Positions 1 through 7,812 of a stretch of 64,000 bases of DNA are shown here, piece after piece (the first letter of the stretch is position 1; each line of letters starts with the position of its first letter). Source of the DNA: Mesorhizobium sp. M2A.F.Ca.ET.046.03.2.1 (GTDB taxonomy: Bacteria; Pseudomonadota; Alphaproteobacteria; Rhizobiales; Rhizobiaceae); NCBI RefSeq assembly GCF_003952425.1, contig NZ_CP034449.1, forward strand, positions 4,311,001 through 4,375,000, given 5' to 3'. Below the pieces are notes generated by a model. The model had not been told where the DNA came from, did no database searches, and saw nothing but the letters and a program-made list of their open reading frames with translations. Both the position numbers and the translations under genes were made by a program.

Positions 1-917
<917 letters not shown>

Positions 918-964
918 TCCCTTTCCGTCGGCTTTTGCGAACATTTTGATTGAGGGTTCAGGGC

Positions 965-1762
965 ATGAAGGTCATCCAGGTTACGGACGTCCATCTCGGT
1001 CGTCTGCGCGAGATACGATATGGCGCGAACCTGAATGAGCGGCTCGATCGTTGCATCGACCATATCAATCAGCGCCACAGCGATGCGGCGCTCTGCATCT
1101 TCACCGGCGACCTGACCGACGACGGCGAGGCCGACAGCTATGCCGACCTGAAGGCGGCGCTGAGCCGGCTTGCCGTGCCTTACCGGCTGCTGCCTGGAAA
1201 CCACGACCGGCGCGCCAACCTCATCGCCGCCTTCCCGGAAAACGGGACCGACGGAAACGGTTTCGTGCAGTCGGTTTTCGACACGCCGGAAGGGCGGCTC
1301 ATTTTCCTCGACAGCCTGGCGGAAGGCCGCGTCACCGGCGAGTTGTGCGACGACCGGCTCGGCTGGCTCGATGCCAGGCTCGCCGAGGTGGCGGGGAAGG
1401 CGGCCTATATCTTCCTGCACCATCCGCCGGTCGAGCTCGGGCTTACGCTGCTCGACCCGCTCGGGCTCGAGCAGCCGCAGCGGCTCATCGACGTGCTGAC
1501 GCGCCACGGCAATGTCCGCTACATCTTCTTCGGCCATGTCCACCGCGACATCGCCGGCACCGTCGCCGGCATTCCGTTCTCGGTGCAACGGGGCCTGCAT
1601 GCCCGCTTCATGCTCGACGTGGTCGGCGACGAGATGGTCGAGCAGGCGCCGCCCGCCTATTCGATCATCCTGATCGACGGGCAGCGCGTCGTTATCCACA
1701 GCCACGACTTTCTCGAGCAATGGCCGCTCTGGTCGCCGGCGACGGGACAACGCGTGCGGTAG
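965..1762 (+). CDS. Metallophosphoesterase, CpdA/GpdQ-like phosphodiesterase
   Basis: A 265-residue calcineurin-like phosphodiesterase. All the dimetal-site motifs are in order: D8-x-H10, G48-D49, G78-N79-H80-D81, H151-H152 and G189-H190-V-H192. This is the arrangement of the class III cyclic-nucleotide/glycerophosphodiester phosphodiesterases (CpdA, GpdQ). It follows the ugpC-like ATPase by 47 bp on the same strand, so I infer it hydrolyses imported glycerophosphodiesters. A cAMP phosphodiesterase role is the alternative. I chose the ATG at 965, which has a GAGGG-type ribosome site just upstream; an in-frame TTG at 950 would add five residues. There is no signal peptide, so the protein should be cytoplasmic. 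Confidence 0.85.
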   Translation: MKVIQVTDVHLGRLREIRYGANLNERLDRCIDHINQRHSDAALCIFTGDLTDDGEADSYADLKAALSRLAVPYRLLPGNHDRRANLIAAFPENGTDGNGFVQSVFDTPEGRLIFLDSLAEGRVTGELCDDRLGWLDARLAEVAGKAAYIFLHHPPVELGLTLLDPLGLEQPQRLIDVLTRHGNVRYIFFGHVHRDIAGTVAGIPFSVQRGLHARFMLDVVGDEMVEQAPPAYSIILIDGQRVVIHSHDFLEQWPLWSPATGQRVR

Positions 1763-1763
1763 A

Positions 1764-2162
1764 TCACTCGAGCAGCAGTGTGGGCGTTCCCTGTCCTTCG
1801 ACCAGCTTTGCCGCTTTTCTATCGAAGGACACGAAGGTTTTGCCGCCGAGCCACTGACCGTCGAACGCTATCACGCCGTCGGCGAAATCTCCGCCGGCGT
1901 CGAGCACGGCCTGGCCAGCCTCGATCGTTGGTCGGTTGGCTACGACGTTGCGCATATCGAGGATGCGACGGATCGAGGCTGATATGTCGGGCCGCGCGAC
2001 CCGGTAGCTTCTGTCCAGCACCCAAACGAACTCGCAGAGCGCTTGAACGCTGATCGCGACCAGTTCGGCCCTTTCCAGGGTCTCGGCTGCGGTCTGCTGC
2101 TGCGCTTCGTCGTCCCCGACAATGAGCCACAACAGCACGTTGGTGTCGAGGCTGACCTTCAC
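1764..2162 (-). CDS. vapC: VapC-type PIN-domain toxin ribonuclease
   Basis: A 132-residue PIN-domain protein. The acidic metal-binding residues of the family are visible: D6 in the opening SLDTNVLLWL strand, E44, D92/D95 in GGDFADGVIA, and D114 in FVSFDRKAAKL. PIN toxins of this kind are magnesium-dependent RNases that block translation when not bound by their antitoxin. Its start codon overlaps the antitoxin stop by 4 bp (ATGA), the usual translational coupling. All catalytic residues are present, so the toxin is probably active. The RNA target cannot be read from sequence. Confidence 0.88.
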   Translation of the reverse strand: MKVSLDTNVLLWLIVGDDEAQQQTAAETLERAELVAISVQALCEFVWVLDRSYRVARPDISASIRRILDMRNVVANRPTIEAGQAVLDAGGDFADGVIAFDGQWLGGKTFVSFDRKAAKLVEGQGTPTLLLE

Positions 2163-2434
2163 TTGCGCTCGATTCCGCGCATCCCGCTCGAAGCGCCGGC
2201 GTCGGCGATCGCATCGTTGATCTCCTCGATCGAAAGCCGGGCGCCGTTGGTTTTGCCCTTGAGCATCCCGCTCAGCTCTTGCCAGGAGCCCTTGCCCTGG
2301 TCGGCTTTCAGCTCCGCCCGGCCACCAGGTAGAAGATCAAGCCTGATCTTGTCACCGGGCTGGATGCGGAGGTGCTTGAGCACATCCTTCCGGAACGTGA
2401 CTTGGCCACGCGCTGTAACTGTCAATGTCGTCAT
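2159..2434 (-). CDS. vapB: AbrB/MazE-fold antitoxin of a VapBC pair
   Basis: A 91-residue antitoxin. The N-terminal half (TVTARGQVTFRKDVLKHL, then GDKIRLDLLPGG) is the swapped-hairpin AbrB DNA-binding fold. The C-terminal tail is the expected toxin-wrapping segment (KGSWQELSGMLKGK, then a helix rich in I, E and D). Such antitoxins bind a palindrome in their own promoter and the toxin acts as corepressor. A perfect palindrome lies between -35 and -10 elements directly upstream (2455-2483). The ATG at 2434 is the only sensible start and sits about 15 nt from the predicted transcript start, leaving a very short leader. Confidence 0.88.
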   Translation of the reverse strand: MTTLTVTARGQVTFRKDVLKHLRIQPGDKIRLDLLPGGRAELKADQGKGSWQELSGMLKGKTNGARLSIEEINDAIADAGASSGMRGIERK

Positions 2435-2454
2435 GGTGCAGCCTCCGGCTGCTG

Positions 2455-2483
2455 AAGATAATGCAGAATTGCATTATTTCAAG
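2455..2483 (-). promoter_or_regulatory. vapBC promoter with internal perfect palindromic operator
   Basis: On the minus strand there is TTGAAA, a 17-bp spacer, then TATCTT. The spacer holds a perfect inverted repeat, ATAATGCA-N4-TGCATTAT (2458-2477), which also overlaps the -10. An AbrB-type antitoxin bound there would block RNA polymerase. The elements were read directly; the regulatory role is inferred from how other vapBC operons work. Confidence 0.8.
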
Positions 2484-2490
2484 GCGGAGA

Positions 2491-3573
2491 TTAAGCGAAT
2501 ACGTGCGCCTTGCCGGTGACGGTCAGCCGCACGATCTCGCCGATGGACGGCGCGTCCATGCCTGTCCTGCGCAAGACGAGCGGCGTGTTGCCGATGGCGG
2601 CCGCGTCCGGCGGATCCGGGCTGTTGAGCAGCCGTACCGCCACGGTGCAGACGGCGCCCGCGAATTCGCAGTCCGTCACCTCGCCGAACAGCATGTCCGG
2701 CGTGCCCGACATACCTTCGCGGGAGGTGAGCTTGAGCAGGATTTGCTCGGGCCGCAGCATGATGCGCGCGACATCGCGCCGTTCCTTCGTATCGACGGCG
2801 ATGCGGCCGAGCCGCGACACTGCGAAGCCATCCGCGATCCTGGCGGGCACGATGATGGCGTCGCCAAGGAATTCGGCGACCATCCTGTCCTTGGGCTGGA
2901 AATAGAGCTCGCGCGGCGTCCCGACCTGCGAGAACAGGCCGTCGCGCATCACCGCCACCTGGCTGGCGAAGGACAGCGCTTCGGCTTGGTCGTGCGTGAC
3001 CAGGATGGTGGTGATGCCCGCCTCTTCCAGAAGCTCTGCCACCGCTTTGCGCATCGAAGCGCGAAGCCCGGTGTCGAGCGCCGAGAAGGGTTCGTCGAGC
3101 AGCATCAGCCGCGGCTTCATCGCCATGGCGCGGGCAAGCGCGACGCGCTGCTGCTGGCCGCCGGAAAGCTCATGCGGCCGGCGTTTCAGGACCGCCTTGT
3201 CCAGCCCGACGATATAGGCAAGCTCGACGATATGCTCGGCCCGCTTGTCGGCATTCCGCGCGATGCCGAAACCGATATTGTCGGCGATGCTGAGATGCGG
3301 GAACAGGGCACCGTCCTGGGCCACCACGCCGATCCCACGGCGATGCGCCGGCACGGCCGCGTCGCCATTGGCGAGCACCTTGCCGTCAAGCGCGATGCGG
3401 CCGCGGTCCGGCGCCTCGAAGCCGGCGATCAGCCTGAGCAAGGTGGTCTTGCCGCAGCCGGACGGCCCGACGATCGCGGTGCGGCTGCCGCTTTCGACCT
3501 GAAGGTCGACACCGGCCAGCGCCGTCACCGGACCATACTTCTTGGCGACATCGCTCAGTTCGAGAAAGCTCAT
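2491..3573 (-). CDS. fbpC: Ferric iron ABC importer ATPase
   Basis: A 360-residue ABC ATPase of the Fe3+/2-aminoethylphosphonate class. Walker A GPSGCGKT lies at residues 36-43, the signature LSGGQQQR at 136-143 and Walker B (LMLLDEP) ends near residue 162, followed by the H-loop VTHDQAEA. The last 120 residues form the C-terminal regulatory (TOBE-like) extension. The start ATG overlaps the permease stop by 4 bp (ATGA), so translation is coupled. It is the third gene of fbpA-fbpB-fbpC and powers uptake of Fe3+ delivered by FbpA. The Q-loop glutamine is present in [11 protein letters not shown]. Confidence 0.92.
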   Translation of the reverse strand: MSFLELSDVAKKYGPVTALAGVDLQVESGSRTAIVGPSGCGKTTLLRLIAGFEAPDRGRIALDGKVLANGDAAVPAHRRGIGVVAQDGALFPHLSIADNIGFGIARNADKRAEHIVELAYIVGLDKAVLKRRPHELSGGQQQRVALARAMAMKPRLMLLDEPFSALDTGLRASMRKAVAELLEEAGITTILVTHDQAEALSFASQVAVMRDGLFSQVGTPRELYFQPKDRMVAEFLGDAIIVPARIADGFAVSRLGRIAVDTKERRDVARIMLRPEQILLKLTSREGMSGTPDMLFGEVTDCEFAGAVCTVAVRLLNSPDPPDAAAIGNTPLVLRRTGMDAPSIGEIVRLTVTGKAHVFA

Positions 3574-5144
3574 CGTCCGGCCATCCGCTTCGACTGGACG
3601 TAGAGCCACCAGGTCATCGGCAGCGACATCGCCACCATGATCAACGCGTAAGGAGCGGCGGAGGCGTAGTCGATCTCGCTGCTGTAGGACCAGAAGGCCA
3701 TCGCCAGGGTGCGGGTGCCGTTGGGCGCCAGCATCTGGGTGGCGGTGAGCTCGTTGGTGATGCCGAGCGCCACCATCGCCATGCCGGCCGCGGCGCCGGG
3801 CGCCGACAGGCGGATGGTTGTCGCCCACAGTGCCTTGACTGGCGGCCGGCCGAGGCTGGAAGCGGCACGCTCCAACTCCACCGGAGCCTGCGCGATCGAA
3901 GCGCGCAGGCTTATCAGCGCGCGCGGCAGGAACATCAGCGCATAGCCGAACAGGATGGTGAACAGCGTCTGGTAGAGCGGCAGCGCGACGCGTACGGTGA
4001 TCGTCACCAGCGCCAGCGCAATGACCACGCCCGGCAACGCGCCGACGATGTAGTTGCAGCCCTCGAGCAGGCGCTGCAGCCGGCCTGGCGCGCGGATCGA
4101 GATCCAGGCCATCGGCATGGCGGCAACCGTCGCGAGCACAGCGCCGACGATGGCGAGGAACAGCGTCTGGCCGAGCGCCAGGCCGATCTCGTCCCAGCGC
4201 CAGACATCCGCGCCGCCGGCGAGCAGCCAGCGGCCGACAGTGACGAAGGGCACGCCGAGCGACAGCAGTGCGACACCGGCCGGCAAAAGCAGGCAAGGCA
4301 GGGCGGCGCGGCCGAGGCGGGCACGCTGCTGCTTGCGTGCGGCGCCGGAACCGACACGCGCATAGCGCTCCTCGCCACGTATCATCACCTCGAGGGCGAG
4401 CAGGAAAAGGCAGCAAGCCACAAGCACGGCGGCCAGCATGTTGGCAGCCGGGCCGTTGAAGGTCGACTGGAACTGGTCGACGATCGCGGTGGTGAAGGTG
4501 TCGAAGCGAATGAAGACATAGAGGCCATATTCGGCCAGAAGATGCAGGCCGACCAGCAGCGAGCCGCCGCAGATGGCAAGCCTCAACTGCGGCAGTACGA
4601 CGCGCGCGAAAACCCGCCACGGGCCAAGGCCAAGCGCCGCCGCCGCATCCTCCAGCGCCGGGTCGAGACGGCGCAACGCGGCGGAGATCGGCAGATAGAG
4701 GAACGGGAAATAGGCGATGACGGAGACCAGCACGCCGGCCCAGAGCCCGTGCAGGCCAGGGACAAAGCTGATCCAGGCATAGGAGTGCACGAAAGCAGGG
4801 ATGGCGAGCGGCGCCACCGACAGCCACGACCACAGCCGATTGCCCGGCAGGTCGCTGCGTTCGGTCAGCCAAGCCAGCGCCACCGACAGCGCGATGGCGA
4901 TCGGCACGGTGACGATGACGAGGAGCACCGTGTTGATCAGCAACTCGCCGACGCGCGGGCGGAAGATCAGCGCCACCACCGTATCCCAGCCGGTCTGGAT
5001 CGCGATCCAGACGATGAAGCCGAGAGGCAGCAGCGCGATGAGCGAGATCAAAGCCGCGGCGAGCGTGATCCACGACATGGCCCGGCGCTTCTTCATTCCG
5101 GCCGCCGGCAGCGCGGAAGCCGTGAGGTGGATCGCGGACGCCAT
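3570..5144 (-). CDS. fbpB: Ferric iron ABC importer permease, fused two-domain
   Basis: An inner-membrane permease of about 520 residues made of two tandem six-helix binding-protein-dependent transport domains, as in FbpB/SfuB. Each half carries the cytoplasmic EAA-type loop: [17 protein letters not shown] in the first and [15 protein letters not shown] in the second. A single fused polypeptide replaces the permease dimer. The start is uncertain: an ATG at 5144 is used here, a second ATG at 5096 (MKKRRAMSW) lies just before the first helix, and a TTG at 5198 is further upstream. None has a strong ribosome site. It lies 160 bp after fbpA, separated by a hairpin that may lower permease expression relative to the binding protein. 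Confidence 0.9.
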   Translation of the reverse strand: MASAIHLTASALPAAGMKKRRAMSWITLAAALISLIALLPLGFIVWIAIQTGWDTVVALIFRPRVGELLINTVLLVIVTVPIAIALSVALAWLTERSDLPGNRLWSWLSVAPLAIPAFVHSYAWISFVPGLHGLWAGVLVSVIAYFPFLYLPISAALRRLDPALEDAAAALGLGPWRVFARVVLPQLRLAICGGSLLVGLHLLAEYGLYVFIRFDTFTTAIVDQFQSTFNGPAANMLAAVLVACCLFLLALEVMIRGEERYARVGSGAARKQQRARLGRAALPCLLLPAGVALLSLGVPFVTVGRWLLAGGADVWRWDEIGLALGQTLFLAIVGAVLATVAAMPMAWISIRAPGRLQRLLEGCNYIVGALPGVVIALALVTITVRVALPLYQTLFTILFGYALMFLPRALISLRASIAQAPVELERAASSLGRPPVKALWATTIRLSAPGAAAGMAMVALGITNELTATQMLAPNGTRTLAMAFWSYSSEIDYASAAPYALIMVAMSLPMTWWLYVQSKRMAGR

Positions 5145-5230
5145 CAGTCGGAATAGGCCGCCCGGAAGCGACGTGATGAACCGCGGCCGCGGCCGCAAAC
5201 GCAGATGATCGTCATCGACGAGGCCATCTC

Positions 5231-5272
5231 CAAAACAAAAGCGCTCCCACGGAAGCGAGTTCCCGCGGGAGC
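5231..5272 (-). terminator. Intercistronic hairpin with U-tract after fbpA
   Basis: On the minus strand GCTCCCGCGG pairs with CCGTGGGAGC (5243-5272) and is followed by TTTTGTTTTG. It sits between fbpA and fbpB. It could be a partial terminator or a 3' stabiliser that keeps the binding protein in excess of the membrane subunits, as in other periplasmic-binding-protein operons. The structure is seen; the role is inferred. Confidence 0.6.
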
Positions 5273-5304
5273 ACGGTCGCTTGCCCTTTTAGGACGAACG
5301 CGAA

Positions 5305-6309
5305 CTAAAGCAAGCCGGCTTGCGTCATCAGGTCGATGACCTTCTTGGAATTCAGCGTCGCCGGATCGATTTTCGGCGCCTGCAAGTCGGCCAGCGGCAC
5401 CAGCTTCGGGTTGGACTGGGCATCCTTGCCGACCGCATATTCATACGACGTGCCCGTTTTCAGCACGTCCTGGCCGCCCTTGCCTGTCACCCACTTCAGG
5501 AACGCCTGGGCTTCCTTCTGATGCTTGCTGGAGGCCAGCACGCCGCCGCCCGATACCGAAACGAAGGCGCCCGGGTCCTGGTTCTTGAAATAATGCAGGC
5601 CGACATTCTTGCTGTTCTCGCCGGTCTTGGCCTGATCGCCGAACCAGTAATAGTGGTAGATCACGCCGCCATCGATCTCGCCGACATTGACCGCCTTCAT
5701 GACAGTGCTGTTGCCTTTGTAGGCCGTGAAATTCTCCTTCATCGCCTTCAGCCAGTCGGCGGTCGCGGCCTCGCCCTTCAGCTGGAGCAGGGCGCTGACG
5801 ATGGCCTGGAAGTCGGCGCCCGACGGCGAGGCGGCCCAGCGGCCTTTCCAGCTCGGATCGGCGAGGTCCAGCAGCGACTTGGGGAGCTGGTCTTCCTTCA
5901 GCTTGTCCTTGTTGTAGGCAAAGACGGTGCTGCGGGCCGCGACGCCGACCCACTTGCCGCTCGACGGCTGGTATTCCTGGGGAACCTGGGCGAGGGTGTC
6001 GGCGTCGACCGGGGCGAACAGACCGGCCGCCTCGACCAGCGCCATGGCCGGCGAATTCTCGGTCAGGAAGACGTCGGCCGGCGAGGCCGCGCCCTCGGCG
6101 ACGATCTGGTTGGAGAAATCGCTGTCTCCGCCATTGCGCAGCGTGACCTTGATGCCGGTCTCCTTAGTGAAGCCGGCAGCCCATTCCTTGGCGAGGCTCT
6201 CATGCTGGGCATTGTAGACGACGATGCCTTGATCCTCCGCCATGGCCGGGCCGGCGATCACGCCGAGCGCCATCGCAGCGCCGGCGAGCGTGGAAAGGGC
6301 ATTCTTCAT
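5305..6309 (-). CDS. fbpA: Periplasmic ferric-iron-binding protein
   Basis: A 334-residue extracytoplasmic solute-binding protein. The signal peptide ends at about residue 24 (GPAMA before EDQG). The mature part begins with IVVYNAQHESLAKEWAAGF, the first strand of iron-binding FbpA/FutA proteins, and carries the tyrosine cluster YHYYWFG in which adjacent tyrosines coordinate Fe3+. It is first in the fbpABC operon and captures periplasmic Fe3+ for FbpB/FbpC. A TGA-N9-TCA iron-responsive box lies 58 bp upstream, so iron repression through RirA is likely. Length and start (ATG 6309, immediately before MKNALS) are normal for the family. Confidence 0.93.
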   Translation of the reverse strand: MKNALSTLAGAAMALGVIAGPAMAEDQGIVVYNAQHESLAKEWAAGFTKETGIKVTLRNGGDSDFSNQIVAEGAASPADVFLTENSPAMALVEAAGLFAPVDADTLAQVPQEYQPSSGKWVGVAARSTVFAYNKDKLKEDQLPKSLLDLADPSWKGRWAASPSGADFQAIVSALLQLKGEAATADWLKAMKENFTAYKGNSTVMKAVNVGEIDGGVIYHYYWFGDQAKTGENSKNVGLHYFKNQDPGAFVSVSGGGVLASSKHQKEAQAFLKWVTGKGGQDVLKTGTSYEYAVGKDAQSNPKLVPLADLQAPKIDPATLNSKKVIDLMTQAGLL

Positions 6310-6366
6310 GGGGCATCGTCCTCAAATCTGGAGACAGGGGTCAGGCTCGGCTCACCTACCAATACC

Positions 6367-6381
6367 TGATTATTGTAGTCA
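6367..6381 (-). promoter_or_regulatory. Iron-responsive operator (RirA-type IRO box) for fbpABC
   Basis: TGATTATTGTAGTCA matches the rhizobial IRO consensus TGA-N9-TCA exactly and has extra inner symmetry (TA at positions 5-6 and 10-11). It overlaps a TTGACT hexamer on the minus strand that could be the fbpA -35. RirA with its Fe-S cluster represses such promoters when iron is sufficient. It is 58 bp from the fbpA start codon. Confidence 0.75.
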
Positions 6382-6469
6382 AGATTGTGCCCCTGCTTCA
6401 ATCCGTCGCCATGCCGCAAACTTTCGTGATTTTGCGGCAGTTTGGCTTGGACATTATTTCGCCGGCCAC

Positions 6470-6495
6470 GTAACAAACCAGGGCCGAGACGCGAA
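6470..6495 (+). promoter_or_regulatory. SigF-like ECF promoter upstream of the sigma factor gene
   Basis: GTAACA, exactly 16 bp, then CGAA. The consensus reported for Caulobacter SigF, the sigma factor paired with the NrsF anti-sigma, is GTAACC-N16-CGAA. Here it lies just before an ECF gene followed by an NrsF-like gene, so autoregulation is likely. One base of the -35 differs. Confidence 0.7.
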
Positions 6496-6513
6496 CTTCG
6501 GGGGTAAACTCTT

Positions 6514-7050
6514 GTGACCGGCAAGGACGAGGCAGAGCTCTCCGGGCTGCTCAGGGCCGCGATCGCGGGAGACGAAAGGGCTTATGCCAACTTTCTGCAT
6601 CGCATCGCCGCCCTCGTTCGCGGCTTTGTCCGGCGCAAGATCGTTCAGGGCGGAGTCGACCCCGAGGATGTCGTGCAGGAAACCTTGCTTGCCATTCATG
6701 TGAAACGCCACACCTGGCGGCCGGATGCGCCGGTGCTGCCCTGGGTCTACGCGATCGCCCGCTTCAAGCTTATCGACGCGTTCCGCCGGCGAGGGCGCCG
6801 CATCGAGGTCGAGATCGACGAGATCGCCGAGACCTTCGCCGAGCCGGAGACGGAGACGGTCAGCCAGCGCGACATAAATCGGGCGCTCGAGGGACTGCCG
6901 CCGACGCAACGCTCGGTCGTCTCGTCAATTTCGGTCGACGGTCATTCGATCGGCGAGACCGCCGCCAAGCTCGGCGTCAGTGAAACGGCTGTGCGCGTGT
7001 CGCTGCATCGCGGCCTCGCCGCGATCGCTAAAAGATTCGGGCGACAGTGA
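6514..7050 (+). CDS. ECF-family RNA polymerase sigma factor (SigF-like)
   Basis: A 178-residue ECF sigma factor. Region 2 spans roughly residues 20-90, with the recognisable VDPEDVVQETLLAIH and the DNA-melting segment WVYAIARFKLIDAFRRRGRR. Region 4 (about 125-175) ends in a helix-turn-helix, GETAAKLGVSETAVRVSLHRG. The start is GTG at 6514. The next gene, one base downstream, encodes a six-helix NrsF (DUF1109) protein, the membrane anti-sigma partner of Caulobacter SigF-type factors, which respond to heavy metals and oxidative stress. Its own promoter appears to be of the matching GTAAC-N16-CGAA class. The inducing signal in this organism is unknown. Confidence 0.9.
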   Translation: MTGKDEAELSGLLRAAIAGDERAYANFLHRIAALVRGFVRRKIVQGGVDPEDVVQETLLAIHVKRHTWRPDAPVLPWVYAIARFKLIDAFRRRGRRIEVEIDEIAETFAEPETETVSQRDINRALEGLPPTQRSVVSSISVDGHSIGETAAKLGVSETAVRVSLHRGLAAIAKRFGRQ

Positions 7051-7051
7051 C

Positions 7052-7690
7052 ATGAGGACAGAGGATCTGATCAAAGCGCTCGACGCGGATGCCGGCAAGA
7101 AGGCCATGCCGATGGGCAAGGCCTGGTGGCTGGCGGTCTCCGTTGCCGTGGCGATCGCGGCAGCCGTGTTCTTCACGACCATCGGGCCGCGTCCCGACAT
7201 CATGCCGGCCATGCACACGATGCGCTTCATGTCGAAATTCGTGTTCACGCTGGTGCTTGCGGTCAGCGCCTTCGCGCTGATCCGCGCGCTGTCGGTGCCG
7301 GGCGCTTCGACAAGGCAGAAGATGGCCTGGATGCTCGCCGCGCCGCTTTTGGTCGTGCTGGCGGTGGTCCTGGAGCTTTTCGTCGTACCCCAGGCCGATT
7401 GGGGCAAGCGGCTCGTCGGCTCGAACATGATGATCTGCATGACTTTCATCCCGCTGATCGGCATCGGCCCGCTGGCGGTCTTCCTCGGCATGCTGCGCTA
7501 CGGCGCGCCGACCAGGCCGGTGCTTGCTGGCGCGGTGGCCGGGCTGCTCGCGGGCGGGCTCGCGGCAACCTTCTACGCCGCGCATTGTTTCGACGATTCG
7601 CCGCTCTTCGTCGCCACCTGGTATACGATCGCCATCGCCTTCCTGACGCTGCTCGGGGCTATCGGCGGGCGGCTTTTCGTGCGCTGGTAG
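7052..7690 (+). CDS. nrsF: NrsF-type (DUF1109) membrane anti-sigma factor
   Basis: A 212-residue integral membrane protein with a short cytoplasmic N-terminus (MRTEDLIKALDADAG) and six predicted membrane helices. It contains the features of DUF1109/NrsF proteins: an N-terminal EDLIKAL helix, PxxxPAMHT after the first helix, and a conserved cysteine in the fifth segment (AAHCFDDSP). NrsF sequesters its ECF sigma factor at the membrane until a stress signal is sensed. The ATG lies one base after the sigma stop, so the pair is translationally coupled. A longer in-frame reading from 6980 overlaps the sigma gene and is not used. Confidence 0.85.
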   Translation: MRTEDLIKALDADAGKKAMPMGKAWWLAVSVAVAIAAAVFFTTIGPRPDIMPAMHTMRFMSKFVFTLVLAVSAFALIRALSVPGASTRQKMAWMLAAPLLVVLAVVLELFVVPQADWGKRLVGSNMMICMTFIPLIGIGPLAVFLGMLRYGAPTRPVLAGAVAGLLAGGLAATFYAAHCFDDSPLFVATWYTIAIAFLTLLGAIGGRLFVRW

Positions 7691-7812
7691 CCCGCCGGGG
7701 CTGTTTCGAAACAGTCCTTTAATCATGCCGGCAATTGTTTGCCGGTTAGCGGAGCGATCGCCATCATCTGCGCAACCATTCCTTAAAACCGATCCGCCAG
7801 GGTTGCGGCAAC

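Noticed and set aside
2491..5073. A single 860-codon minus-strand frame that would fuse the permease and ATPase of the iron importer
   Set aside because: The first 500 codons are in the wrong frame for the permease. Only the FbpC part is real, starting at ATG 3573; the permease is read in another frame.
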